Positions 24,239-33,264 of a stretch of 33,311 nucleotides of DNA are shown in pieces. The first letter of the stretch is position 1. Each line of letters starts with the position of its first letter. The notes under the pieces were generated by a model. That model searched no databases. It had not been told where the DNA came from and was given only the letters and a program-made list of their open reading frames with translations. The position numbers were made by a program, and so were the translations under genes. This DNA comes from an uncultured Eubacteriales bacterium (GTDB taxonomy: Bacteria > Bacillota > Clostridia > Christensenellales > Aristaeellaceae), in contig CACYGY010000029.1 of NCBI GenBank assembly GCA_902774025.1, positions 1 to 33,311 of the forward strand, given 5' to 3'.

Positions 24239-25681
24239 TCACAGATCCGTGCGGATAATGTAGAGCGTAACGGTTTTCATTCCCTCAGGACGCAGATCGT
24301 AACCCATTTCGCTCACCTGAGCCCCCGTCTCCTCATAGACTCTGACTGCAGTGCGCAGGTATTTCTCCATCCAGGGAAGGATTTTTCCGGCCGCCTGTTC
24401 TTCCGCGCCGAGAATCTCCGTCCGCAGTGTCTCCGTCCCCTCATCATGCAGGGTGACAGCCCCGGCAGCCAGCTGCTTTGCTCCCTCCGCCGCCTGATCC
24501 ACCCCGCCGGTGTAGGCGTGCACGCCACTGACAAAGGTTTCCACCTGTCCCAGCTGCTCCATCAGCGCTTCCAGGCTTTCAGCGCCTGTCCTGGCCTGTT
24601 CGGAAAAAACGCCAAGCAGTTTCATCTCAGAGATCCCGGTCGTCAGAACCTCCCGATAGTTCTCCGCCGTCAGCTCCGGCATGGTCAGACCCGATTCCGA
24701 AAGGGAGGCTTGGATCTGCTGATTGGCCGTGTTCAGGATCGCGGCAAAGATCGCCTCCGCTCCCGTGTTCAGCGCCTCACTGTTTTCGCTGAGGGTGGTC
24801 AGCCCGCCGCTCAGGGCACCGGCACCCTCCGCCAGCTTCCCCGCTCCGTCGTTCAGGGCTGTCAGACCCGCGTTCAGTTCATTGATTTTCGGGGAAATCC
24901 CCTTCGTCATTCCGGTGGTTTCCGGCAGTGCCTCCCCTTTCTCAAGGGCCTCCACGATCCGGAATGCCTCATCCATCTCCCCGTGGACGTCCGTGCCGAT
25001 CCGGCTGCTGACTTCCCGCCAGACCTTCTCAACGGGTTCGGCGGTGGCAAAGGTCATCATCCAGTCGAGTTCCACCCGGTCCGCGTCAAAGGACACCGTA
25101 AAGGAATCCGGCAGCTTCAGCGCTTCGTCCGCGCCGGGAACTCCCCAGCCGACCACTGCCCGTCTCCCGGCCATGGAAAGCTGGAGTGCGTTTTCCAGAG
25201 TCAGATTGCTGACCCCCCGCTCCGGCAGCAGCAGGATGGTCAGCGCCAGATGCGGGACCGCTTCCGTCCGGGTATAGGCAACGGTGAGCTCCGCCCGGCC
25301 GGTCTTCTCCTTCATGGCCTCTGCGGTGATTTCCTCACCGTCCATCCGAAGGGTCACCACCGGCGTGACCGGCAGAGGCTTTTCAGAGGTGCCCTGGTAG
25401 GTAATGTCTTTTCCCCCGGCCTTCCAGGTCAGCGCTTCCCCCTGAAGGGCAAAGGTTTCCTCTCCGTTTACGTTTTCAATCTCCGTCAGCATGGTTCTGT
25501 CCGTGATCTCATCCAGGCCCTCCGCGTTTTCCAGGCGGATATTGTCCGTCAGGGACTTCAGAGCCCCGTCCGCGCCTGTCACCGCATAGACCCGTTCATG
25601 TTTTGTATTTTCCGCAAGGGCGGCCGTGCACGTCAGCGTCATGAGAAGTGCCAGCAGCAGCGCCATTCCTTTCCTGCACAT
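24239..25681 (-). CDS. Secreted heptad-repeat protein, partner of the MMPL exporter
   Basis: 480 aa. Residues 1-23 form a signal peptide ending ALAE. The middle third has the XXXLXXG repeats known from YhgE/Pip-like and MMPL-associated proteins, for example LNAGLTALNDGAGKLAEGAG and then a further LxxG series; a second, more degenerate set lies near residues 385-425. These repeats predict an extended, elongated extracytoplasmic stalk. No C-terminal membrane anchor is evident. It starts 20 bp after the exporter gene with an AAAGGA site, so the two are co-expressed. It probably acts outside the membrane as a periplasm-like adaptor for the exporter. The exact function is unknown. Confidence 0.8.
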   Translation of the reverse strand: MCRKGMALLLALLMTLTCTAALAENTKHERVYAVTGADGALKSLTDNIRLENAEGLDEITDRTMLTEIENVNGEETFALQGEALTWKAGGKDITYQGTSEKPLPVTPVVTLRMDGEEITAEAMKEKTGRAELTVAYTRTEAVPHLALTILLLPERGVSNLTLENALQLSMAGRRAVVGWGVPGADEALKLPDSFTVSFDADRVELDWMMTFATAEPVEKVWREVSSRIGTDVHGEMDEAFRIVEALEKGEALPETTGMTKGISPKINELNAGLTALNDGAGKLAEGAGALSGGLTTLSENSEALNTGAEAIFAAILNTANQQIQASLSESGLTMPELTAENYREVLTTGISEMKLLGVFSEQARTGAESLEALMEQLGQVETFVSGVHAYTGGVDQAAEGAKQLAAGAVTLHDEGTETLRTEILGAEEQAAGKILPWMEKYLRTAVRVYEETGAQVSEMGYDLRPEGMKTVTLYIIRTDL

Positions 25682-25701
25682 CGTGTTTTCCTTTCTCCGC
25701 T

Positions 25702-27768
25702 TTATCGGGCGGCTTTCATGTCAAGCGTCGTATGGATAATGAGCCTGTCCAGAAGCATCAGCACAGCGGGCAGAAGCAGCAGCACCACCGCCACGGAGAG
25801 CAGGGCGCCCCGGGCAATGAGCCGGCACATGGAGGAGATCATATCCACATTAGAATACAGTCCCACGCCGTAGGTAGCGGCGAAAAAGCCCAGGCCGCTG
25901 ACCAGAATGCTCCTTGCCGCGGAGGAGACCGCCTTTTCCACGGCTTCCTTCCGGTCCATGCCCGAGAGCCGGTTCTGTTTGTAGCGGGTCGTCAGCAGAA
26001 TCGCGTAGTCCACGGTGGCGCCCAGCTGAATCGTTGAGATCAGGATCGGGCCCACGAAGGGCAGTTCCTTTCCGGTGAAATAGGGAATGCACAGATTGGC
26101 GGCAATGGCCAGCTCGATCACGGCCACCAGCAGCACCGGCAGGGAGATGGATTTCTGCACCAGCATGATGATCACGAAGATCGCGGCGATGGAAATCAGA
26201 CTGACCACGGTGAAATCATGGTCCGTACAGGCGATCAGGTCCTTGGTGCAGGGTGCCTCCCCGATGAGCATGCCGCCCGCATCGTATTTCTTCAGGATCG
26301 AATTCAGGGCGTCGATCTGCGCATTCACCTCATCGGAGGAAATCTTGTAGGCGGAATTGATCAGCATCAGCTGATACCGGTCGCTCCGCACCAGGGACCG
26401 GACACTGTCCGGCAGGATGGATTCCGGGATATCCGCCCCCAGGAGACTGTCCATCCCGAAGACGTCCGTCACGCCGTCCACCCCGCGCATCTCCTCCGCC
26501 ATCTTCCGGACATCGGTCTGGGACACATCCGCATCCACCAGCACCAGATGGGTGGTGGACATGTCAAAGGTCTTCTCCAGCTTCTCATTGGCAATGACGG
26601 AGGGCAGGTCCCGGGGCATGACCCGGCTCATGTCATAGTAGACATTGGCCTGACTGTATCCCCAGAAGGCCGGGACGGCCAGGATGACCAGCACAATGGC
26701 CAGCACCCCGGAATGCTTTGCCACGAATTTACCGATTCCCTTTACGTCCGGCAGGAGCGGCTTATGGGCTGTCTTTTCAATGACCCCGTCCAGCAGACGG
26801 ATCACGCAGGGCAGCAGCACCACCGTACCCAGAAGGCCCATGACAACACCCTTGCTCATGACAATGCCCAGATCCCTGCCCAGGGTGAAGCTCATGAAGC
26901 AGATGGATACAAAGCCCGCAATGGTGGTCAGACTGGAGCCCAGAATGGAGGTAAAGGTCAGACGGATGGCTTCCACCATGGCGTCGTCCCTGTCCTGAAT
27001 CTGTTCCTTCTGTTCCTTATAGCTGTGCCAGAGGAAGATGGAATAGTCCAGCGTCACGCCCAGCTGAAGCACGGCAGCCACGGCCTTGGTGATATAGCTG
27101 ATCTCCCCCAGGAAGTAGTTGCTGCCCATGTTCCAGAGAATGGACACCCCGATGCATGCCAGAAAGATCAGGGGAAGAAGGAAGGAATCCATGGTAAGCA
27201 TCAGCACAACCACACACAGAGCGACGGCGATGGCCACATAAATGCCTTCCTGGCTTTCCACCAGGTTCCGGGTATCCGTCACCACCGCCGACAGCCCGGA
27301 GACAAAGCACCGGCTTCCGGCCAGGGACCGGATCTTCTCAATGGCCTCCATGGTCTCCTCCGAGGAGGATCCCTCGTCAAAGAAGACGGCTGTGAGCATG
27401 CAGTCTCCCCTCGAGATCCGCTCCCGGAATTCATCCGGAAGGATTTCAACGGGCACCTGGCCCCCGGTCAGGGATGCATAGCCGATCACGGATTCCACGT
27501 GGGGAATCTCCTTCACGGCGTTTTCCAATTCAGCCTGCTCCCCCGGGCGCATCCCCTCTGTCACAAGCAGGGAGAAGGCACCCTTCCCGAAATCCTCCAG
27601 CAGGATTTCCTGGCCCCTGACGGTATCCAGGTCCTGGGGTAGATACACCAGCAGGTCATACTTGGTTTCTGTCGCAGCCATGCCCAGCACGGAGGGCACC
27701 ATCAGTGCAAGGCACACAATGATGACCGGAATCCGGTGCCGGACAAGCCACTTCGTCACGCGTTTCAC
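25702..27768 (-). CDS. MMPL/RND-family transporter
   Basis: 688-aa polytopic exporter with two homologous halves. Each half has a large extracytoplasmic loop and a block of about five to six helices. The proton-relay motif of the family appears twice: LGVTLDYSIFLWHSYKEQ in the first half and LGATVDYAILLTTRYKQ in the second. Members export lipids, hydrophobic peptides or drugs; the cargo here is unknown. The start is a GTG at 27768 behind TTGGAGG; an upstream in-frame codon lies within the promoter. It is divergent from a TetR-type gene, with palindromic sites over its expected transcription start, so it is very likely the target of that regulator. Confidence 0.92.
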   Translation of the reverse strand: MKRVTKWLVRHRIPVIIVCLALMVPSVLGMAATETKYDLLVYLPQDLDTVRGQEILLEDFGKGAFSLLVTEGMRPGEQAELENAVKEIPHVESVIGYASLTGGQVPVEILPDEFRERISRGDCMLTAVFFDEGSSSEETMEAIEKIRSLAGSRCFVSGLSAVVTDTRNLVESQEGIYVAIAVALCVVVLMLTMDSFLLPLIFLACIGVSILWNMGSNYFLGEISYITKAVAAVLQLGVTLDYSIFLWHSYKEQKEQIQDRDDAMVEAIRLTFTSILGSSLTTIAGFVSICFMSFTLGRDLGIVMSKGVVMGLLGTVVLLPCVIRLLDGVIEKTAHKPLLPDVKGIGKFVAKHSGVLAIVLVILAVPAFWGYSQANVYYDMSRVMPRDLPSVIANEKLEKTFDMSTTHLVLVDADVSQTDVRKMAEEMRGVDGVTDVFGMDSLLGADIPESILPDSVRSLVRSDRYQLMLINSAYKISSDEVNAQIDALNSILKKYDAGGMLIGEAPCTKDLIACTDHDFTVVSLISIAAIFVIIMLVQKSISLPVLLVAVIELAIAANLCIPYFTGKELPFVGPILISTIQLGATVDYAILLTTRYKQNRLSGMDRKEAVEKAVSSAARSILVSGLGFFAATYGVGLYSNVDMISSMCRLIARGALLSVAVVLLLLPAVLMLLDRLIIHTTLDMKAAR

Positions 27769-27796
27769 TGTACTTGCCTCCAATCCAAATCTGCAA

Positions 27797-27826
27797 AACA
27801 CAGTGTTGTGTTTTCGAACACCGTGT
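27797..27826. promoter_or_regulatory. Pair of ACAC-N-GTGT operators at the MMPL transcription start
   Basis: AACACAGTGTT (27797-27807, perfect palindrome) and ACACCGTGT (27818-27826) have centres 20 bp apart, about two helical turns. They lie just downstream of the exporter -10 box, where a bound TetR dimer would block initiation. Confidence 0.65.
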
Positions 27827-27855
27827 ATTATAATGACCTGCGTGATCGGAATCAA
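27827..27855 (-). promoter_or_regulatory. Promoter of the MMPL operon
   Basis: On the minus strand TTGATT (27855-27850) and TATAAT (27832-27827) are separated by exactly 17 bp. The leader to the GTG is about 58 nt and contains both ACAC/GTGT palindromes. Confidence 0.75.
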
Positions 27856-27917
27856 TAAACAATTATGGTTTCGTTCGTTTGTTAATCATCACAGCTGATC
27901 ACAGAGACGGTTAATCG

Positions 27918-27929
27918 ACACAATTGTGT
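27918..27929. promoter_or_regulatory. Third operator-like palindrome, ACACAATTGTGT
   Basis: A perfect 12-bp palindrome sits 28 bp before the TetR-type start codon. Its outer half-sites, ACAC and GTGT, match those of the exporter-side pair, but the centre is 4 bp instead of 1 bp. It is well placed for autoregulation. No clear promoter for the regulator was found. Confidence 0.5.
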
Positions 27930-27956
27930 GAAACTGTTCAGAAAGAAGGATGGAAA

Positions 27957-28532
27957 ATGAATGAGGACACGAAAAAAGAGGACCGCCGCGTACGACGGAC
28001 CCGGAAGATTCTGACCCAGGCGCTGACAGAACTGCTGCAGCGCAAGCAGGTCAACGAAATCACGGTGAAGGAACTGACCGATCTGGCGGACATGAACCGG
28101 GGCACTTTCTACCAGTACTACAGGGACATCTACGACATGCTGGAGAAAATCCAGGACGAGATGTTCGAAAAGCTGGACGCGATCTTCAGCCTGCCCAAGG
28201 ACGGGGACGTGACGGAACAGACCGGGCCCATCCTGATGGATCTCTTCCGCTTCATTGAAGAAAACCAGGAAATGTGCCGGGTGCTCCTCAGCCCCAACGG
28301 GAACATGAACTTCCTGCACCGGCTGTATGAAGTGCTGCGGAACAAATGCCTGCACCTTTCCCTGGGCTCGGAGCCCATGGCCAGCAAGGAGGACTTTGAT
28401 TACCGCTACACCTTCATGGTCTACGGGGTCGCGGGCCTGATCCGCTCCTGGGTGAGCCGGAACTGTCCCGAAAAGCCGGAGCAGATGGCGGAGCTGACCA
28501 ACCATCTGATCATCAGCGGCGGCATCGCCTGA
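27957..28532 (+). CDS. TetR/AcrR-family transcriptional regulator
   Basis: 191 aa. The N-terminal DNA-binding domain runs from RRTRKILTQALTELL through the helix-turn-helix ITVKELTDLADMNRGTFYQYY (about residues 33-53), the typical TetR pattern. The C-terminal two thirds are helical and form the ligand and dimer domain, of the type common in Firmicutes TetR proteins. The ATG at 27957 has AAGGA; a longer frame starts 33 nt upstream at a codon that overlaps the palindrome. Its position divergent to the MMPL exporter, with shared palindromes, makes it the likely repressor of the exporter and of itself. The inducer is unknown. Confidence 0.9.
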   Translation: MNEDTKKEDRRVRRTRKILTQALTELLQRKQVNEITVKELTDLADMNRGTFYQYYRDIYDMLEKIQDEMFEKLDAIFSLPKDGDVTEQTGPILMDLFRFIEENQEMCRVLLSPNGNMNFLHRLYEVLRNKCLHLSLGSEPMASKEDFDYRYTFMVYGVAGLIRSWVSRNCPEKPEQMAELTNHLIISGGIA

Positions 28533-28552
28533 GGCGTCCCCTTTCCGCGTGC

Positions 28553-29134
28553 CTACCAGCGGGCGAGGACATTGCGCCGGTACATGCCGGGGGGAAGGAT
28601 GGAGGCGTACAGATGCTCATAGGCCCGTCCCACCGCCTCCTTCCCATGGATCCCGAACTGCGGCATCTCCAGGACCACAAACTCCACGGAGAACAGGCAG
28701 ACCCGCACCCCCGTGTCCCTGAGGCCGTTGGATTCATAGAAGCGCATCCGCCTTTCCATGACGGCCCGTTCCGCTGCGTCCGCGGCAAATTCCGGGTTGT
28801 CCACCTCCACAAGCAGCATGTCCGCACCCTCCAGGATTTCCGGACACTGCCCGAGGCAGAAGCTGCCCACCCCCGTGCCTCTCCTGTCCCTGTGCACGGC
28901 CAGATAGTCCAGAAGGCAGGTCTTCTTCCCCGCCCATGCATCCAGGATAAAAAAGGCGTAGGCCAGAATCTCCTTTTCTTCCCGGACGCCGTAGCACTCG
29001 TAAATCTTCCGCTCCATGGCCCTTTCAATGATCCACAGTTCCTTGATCTCTGCCTCCGGGAAGTCCTGGACCATACGCTCACGGTAGATCCTCCGCACTT
29101 CCTCCGGGGTCAGTTTCTCCATGCGCCATCCCAT
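28553..29134 (-). CDS. GNAT-family N-acetyltransferase
   Basis: 193 aa with the GNAT core. The acetyl-CoA-binding motif A is seen as LDYLAVHRDRRGTGVGSF (about residues 76-93), preceded by strand beta4 (ILAYAFFILDAW). The later RRMRFYESNGLRDTGV is the helix-strand that closes the cofactor site. GGAGAGG precedes the ATG at 29134. The substrate cannot be predicted. The gene is convergent with the TetR regulator, with only 20 bp between their ends and no visible terminator. Confidence 0.85.
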   Translation of the reverse strand: MGWRMEKLTPEEVRRIYRERMVQDFPEAEIKELWIIERAMERKIYECYGVREEKEILAYAFFILDAWAGKKTCLLDYLAVHRDRRGTGVGSFCLGQCPEILEGADMLLVEVDNPEFAADAAERAVMERRMRFYESNGLRDTGVRVCLFSVEFVVLEMPQFGIHGKEAVGRAYEHLYASILPPGMYRRNVLARW

Positions 29135-29185
29135 ACGCGCCTCTCCCCTCCCTGTTTTCTTCCCGTGACCGGCGGAACCGGGCCT

Positions 29186-30655
29186 TCATTTTCCCTTATC
29201 CATCTCCCTGAACGTCACGGGGACCGGCCCGTAGACGTCCGGACGGGTGGCGAAGAGGCCTGCCCGGCACATCTGTCCGGAACCGGTCACGCCCTCCCGG
29301 CTGCCGTCCAGCCTGGGATCGGCCCAGGTCTGAAAATATTCCTCCAGCCGGCGGCGCATCCGGACAACGCGTGCGCTGTTTTCCGGATCGCTGACCACAT
29401 TCCGCGTCTCCCCCGGATCCGCCACGAGATCATACAGCGCATGGGGGCCATAGGGATAACGGTGCACGTACTTCCATTCCCGGGTGCGCAGCATGCGCAC
29501 GGGACCGTATTCATCCACAATGAAAACCTCATCCCGGCCCGCCTCTCCCCGCAGCGTCCTGAGAAAGCTCACCCCTGGAAGGTTTTCGGGGCAGACGCCC
29601 CCCGTCAGCTCCGCGAGGGTGGGAAACAGATCGCAGGCGCTGACCATGGCGTCCACCGCTGTGCCCGGCTGCGCCACAAGCTCCGGACAGCGGAGCAGGA
29701 AGGGCACCTTCACGGAGGTGTCGTACATGTTGAAGGGAAAGGTCCCGTTCCCCTTGCCCCAGATGCCGTGATGCCCCATGTTCATGCCGTTGTCGGAGGT
29801 AAAGATCACCAGGGTCTTCTCCAGGATCCCCCTTTCCTCCAGTTTCCGGAGGATTCGTCCGACACCCTCGTCCATGGCGGAGACAGCGGCGAAATAACCC
29901 CGCAGGTTTTCATGACGCCGGGGCGTGCCGTGGACCGGTCCCGTCACCATATCCGGATCGTCCGGTTCATCCGGCACGGACTCAAAGGGACACTTGTCGT
30001 AGTATTCGATCCATTTTCCGGGATGCTGCTCCTTCTCCCAGGGGGAATGAGGCGCCGTGTAATGCACGCTGAGGTAGAAGGGTCTGCCGCCCTCTGACAG
30101 CCTGTCGATGTCCTCACAGGCCCTTTGGGTGATCAGGTCCGTCACATACGCTCCATGGCGCACCGTAATGGTTCCGTTCTCCACAATATCCGGATGGTTG
30201 TAGAAGCAGCCGCCCTTGCCGATGGTATACCAGCTTTCAAAGCCGTGCCGGGGCCGCACGCTGTCCCCCAGATGCCACTTGCCGCTCAGGGCGCAGACAT
30301 AGCCGGCATCCCTGAGCATCTCCGTGTAGGTGGGGATGCCCTCCAGATAGGCGATGGGTTCCCCTTCATCCGCGTAGCCGCCGTAAGGGTTTTCCCGCCC
30401 GGCTTCCGCAAAGCGGACCGCGTCCACATTACCGGAGCGGATCCAGTCGTGGACTCCGTGAGCGGAAGGCATCCTTCCCGTCAGAAGGGACGCCCGGGCA
30501 GGGGAACACACGGGAGAAGCGCAGAAGAAATTCGTAAACCGGAGGCCTTCCCGGGCCAGGCGGTCCAGGTTCGGCGTGCAGATCTCCCGGTTTCCGGCGC
30601 AGCCCATGGCCCAGGCACCCTGGTCGTCACTGAGAATGAAGACAATGTTCAGCAT
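29186..30655 (-). CDS. Sulfatase (arylsulfatase-like, Cys type)
   Basis: 489 aa, alkaline phosphatase superfamily. The calcium-binding acidic pair is in LSDDQG (Asp10, Asp11); the nucleophile motif is CSPARASLLTGR with Cys50, which must be oxidised to formylglycine, and Arg54. TSDNGMNMGHHG supplies the second metal-site residues. It has no signal peptide from the chosen ATG (30655, AAGGGGAG site). A longer frame upstream to 30811 is open but has no ribosome binding site. Intracellular action on imported sulfated glycans is therefore expected. A cytoplasmic Cys-type enzyme in an anaerobe needs a radical-SAM maturase (anSME), which is not in the window. Confidence 0.92.
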   Translation of the reverse strand: MLNIVFILSDDQGAWAMGCAGNREICTPNLDRLAREGLRFTNFFCASPVCSPARASLLTGRMPSAHGVHDWIRSGNVDAVRFAEAGRENPYGGYADEGEPIAYLEGIPTYTEMLRDAGYVCALSGKWHLGDSVRPRHGFESWYTIGKGGCFYNHPDIVENGTITVRHGAYVTDLITQRACEDIDRLSEGGRPFYLSVHYTAPHSPWEKEQHPGKWIEYYDKCPFESVPDEPDDPDMVTGPVHGTPRRHENLRGYFAAVSAMDEGVGRILRKLEERGILEKTLVIFTSDNGMNMGHHGIWGKGNGTFPFNMYDTSVKVPFLLRCPELVAQPGTAVDAMVSACDLFPTLAELTGGVCPENLPGVSFLRTLRGEAGRDEVFIVDEYGPVRMLRTREWKYVHRYPYGPHALYDLVADPGETRNVVSDPENSARVVRMRRRLEEYFQTWADPRLDGSREGVTGSGQMCRAGLFATRPDVYGPVPVTFREMDKGK

Positions 30656-31110
30656 GGCAGACTCCCCTTCCCAATTCACAGAATCCGTATCTCCGGGGCA
30701 GACGGGGAAACAGATGCACCGGCTTTCCCCGGAAACCGTCTCAGCGTTCATTTGAATGCTGTCCGCAGCGCTGAAAAACGGGATGCCGGTACAGCGGACT
30801 GGTTCAGACAAAACAGGCCGATGGAGAATGCTTTGGATGTCCGAATGAACCGGCTGCTCAAATCAGGATCTGAACCCCGGAATCACAGGCGTTTGCCGCT
30901 GATGACAGGGCGTTCATGAAATCCTCTGAAGCCGTTGAATACAAAGGATTTTTCGCAGTCTGCTCACCGAATCCCTTTATGAAATATGATAGCCCGTGCA
31001 GCTCATAAGGGCAAAGGCGGGGACAGGAAAATCTCATAACAGGACAGAACAAAGTATGGCAACCGGGAACCAATGACCTGTGTGCGAATAAATCAGCAGC
31101 GCTATTTTAC
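30656..31110. other. About 450-bp intergenic region, no gene recognised
   Basis: The upstream extension of the sulfatase frame occupies 30656-30811 and looks untranslated. A 71-codon minus-strand frame (31073-30858) has no ribosome binding site or recognised motif. The left boundary of the insertion sequence lies at the right end of this stretch. Confidence 0.45.
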
Positions 31111-31157
31111 ACGTTAATTTCCTGTTTCCCGTACCTAAAAGTCTCAAAATCGATTAT
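31111..31157 (+). repeat. Left inverted repeat of the insertion sequence
   Basis: It starts ACGTTAATTTCC and contains CGTACCTAAA at 31130-31139. Weaker matching to the right end continues up to ATTATG. The outermost boundary is unresolved. Confidence 0.7.
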
Positions 31158-31171
31158 GCATATATAAAGTA

Positions 31172-33136
31172 TTACACATCGTTTAGCTTGCTCATCCGAC
31201 GCTTTTCCTTTGCGTTGACAGCGGGATTCCTGTTTTTTGAACCTTTCGGGCGTCCCGGTCCTCTTTTTTCAGATGTACTGTTTTGCTTTTCAGATGAAGT
31301 CGATTGCATTGAACCACTCCTTGGCTTGTTCCTGGCTCCCTTGGGGCGTCCTCTCATACGCTTGACTGTATCGTCCACAACCTCCGAGGCGTCCTTTTTT
31401 GTACTACCTTTTGGACGGCCGGGCCCTCTTTTTGCTTGTGTTTCCTGCGCAGCCTGATCATGAACCGGTAGTTTATGAACCTGATCATGCACAGTTCCGT
31501 TCACTCTTCGGGATTCTTCCAGTGCAACATAATCGATGTCGCCTTGCTCAAGATTGGCCGCAGCAAATAGTGCAAGCTGTCTCTCGTTCATGTTGTGGAC
31601 CCCCATATATGTGTTGTCCGGAGTACGCTGCACACATATGAAATTTGATTCACGAAGAGCAACTGTCAGTTCATTCTTTGTTTGCTCGCAAATCTGACCG
31701 ATTTCATGACGGATGATCGAGGCAATAAATGCGACAAATCCTTTCGAAGAAACTCCATTGGTGTAATGAGTACGGAATACGCCCCCTCCAAGATGTGTCT
31801 TTACCACCATGTATTGTTTTTCGGATTTGTCACGCAGATCATATTTTTTGAGGGTCTCTATCGCACCGTAATCAGAGTCCGCTGCCACAGCGCAGAACCC
31901 TTTTTCATCCATTGCCGCTTGAAGTGAGTCGTGATGAATCTCATATCGGGATATGGCACCATCGTTTATTATTGGTGTAACATACGGTTTGACGCTTTTG
32001 TCTATTGAGGCCTTATGTCCCACCCTCAGGGCTTCATTGGCAGTTGACACCGCTGCCTGAACCTTGTCATAGAGATGGTTGGCACGTTCAATCCCATTTC
32101 TGCTGTCATAAGCGAGAGTAATCCATGATAATTGATTCAATTTTGAAAATATTCTGCACTCATCTGAAATTGCATAAATGCCATTACCGATGGCCTGTCT
32201 CGATTTCATACGGATTTCATCTGCATGGTTATTGTACATGGTTTTGAAACCATGTGTATTTTCCTTCAGCATGATGATATACTTCAATTTTAATCCAATG
32301 ATTAGTTCCAGACAGTCAACATCACAGAATCCCCTGTCGAGTATTACGCCTTCAACCTTGATGGAGTATCTGCGGAGATAGTCCATCATTTCTATGAATT
32401 CTTTGCTGTCTACTCTTCCGCCGCGGTAGAGTCTCTCCGTAATTGGTGTTCCGGAAATAGCATCTACGGCATACATATAGCTGCAAATATTGCAGTTTTT
32501 ATGTGATTTGGCTTTTCCCTTTTCTGCGTATTCAACTTCTTTAGCCAGGCAATCGTTGTTTGAACCGTCGATGCAAAGCCAAACATTCGTAATTCCCCGT
32601 CTTGTGCATGCTCTGACCCATTTGTCTTTGAAATCTTCCTGCTGGCTTTGAGTTAAATGCTTTTCGAATCGTTCAGACAACCAAGTGTCAGAATACAGCT
32701 TTTCCGAATAAAGAAGTTGATCGGCCATGAGATGCTCATAATCTTTTGCGACATTAGATTTAAACAAAATGCTGTAGTTGGCAAAATCCATAATTGCATT
32801 CGCAGTCTCCGGGCCACAGCATTCGACAAGGGTGGAATATAACCCGTTTGCCTGCGAAAGCGCAAGGGAAAGCAGATATAACCCACAGCGCTTAGTAACA
32901 GGGGCGAGTTTTCCATTTGCGGCAGCATTGAATTCCCTGGGATAACGTGCTACATAATTTGAATTTGGATTCATGGTCTTTTTTGAAGAATCGTTGACCC
33001 ACCCTATCGTAAGACGGGAATCCATGTTGTACTGCCGTTCCTTACAATAACGAGACTCGGTAATGACATAAACTCTTCCCGATACCACGAAAGCGTCAGC
33101 TGGGATGTCGACAACGATGTTACTAAACTTAGCCAT
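31172..33136 (-). CDS. IS4/IS1634-like DDE transposase with C-terminal AT-hook-like motifs
   Basis: 654 aa. An RNase H-like catalytic core is indicated by LCIDGSNND (first Asp) and VEGVILDRGFCDVDCL (second Asp, in the DRGF context typical of IS4/IS1634). The glutamate is expected in the C-terminal half near the segment beginning IASIIRHEIGQ, but I cannot fix it. The last 90 residues are unusual: three Lys/Arg-rich AT-hook-like motifs, RGPGRPKGS, RGRPKGARNK and RGPGRPKGS, joined by Ser/Thr-rich linkers, ending NAKEKRRMSKLNDV. The start is ATG 33136 with GAGG; an in-frame ATG at 33193 has no clear site. The frame is intact. Confidence 0.87.
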   Translation of the reverse strand: MAKFSNIVVDIPADAFVVSGRVYVITESRYCKERQYNMDSRLTIGWVNDSSKKTMNPNSNYVARYPREFNAAANGKLAPVTKRCGLYLLSLALSQANGLYSTLVECCGPETANAIMDFANYSILFKSNVAKDYEHLMADQLLYSEKLYSDTWLSERFEKHLTQSQQEDFKDKWVRACTRRGITNVWLCIDGSNNDCLAKEVEYAEKGKAKSHKNCNICSYMYAVDAISGTPITERLYRGGRVDSKEFIEMMDYLRRYSIKVEGVILDRGFCDVDCLELIIGLKLKYIIMLKENTHGFKTMYNNHADEIRMKSRQAIGNGIYAISDECRIFSKLNQLSWITLAYDSRNGIERANHLYDKVQAAVSTANEALRVGHKASIDKSVKPYVTPIINDGAISRYEIHHDSLQAAMDEKGFCAVAADSDYGAIETLKKYDLRDKSEKQYMVVKTHLGGGVFRTHYTNGVSSKGFVAFIASIIRHEIGQICEQTKNELTVALRESNFICVQRTPDNTYMGVHNMNERQLALFAAANLEQGDIDYVALEESRRVNGTVHDQVHKLPVHDQAAQETQAKRGPGRPKGSTKKDASEVVDDTVKRMRGRPKGARNKPRSGSMQSTSSEKQNSTSEKRGPGRPKGSKNRNPAVNAKEKRRMSKLNDV

Positions 33137-33264
33137 AAGCGCCTCAAATAATGATATAAATTTTGGTACGCCGGTACCTAAATATTGTACCATTATTTGA
33201 GTGCGACCGCAAGCGATAAAAGCGCGATATTTCCAGATAATTACCAGTTGTTTTCTTCTGTTTT

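Noticed and set aside
30858..31073. 71-codon minus-strand frame upstream of the sulfatase
   Set aside because: No ribosome binding site and no recognised motif; it probably reflects chance in a non-coding gap.
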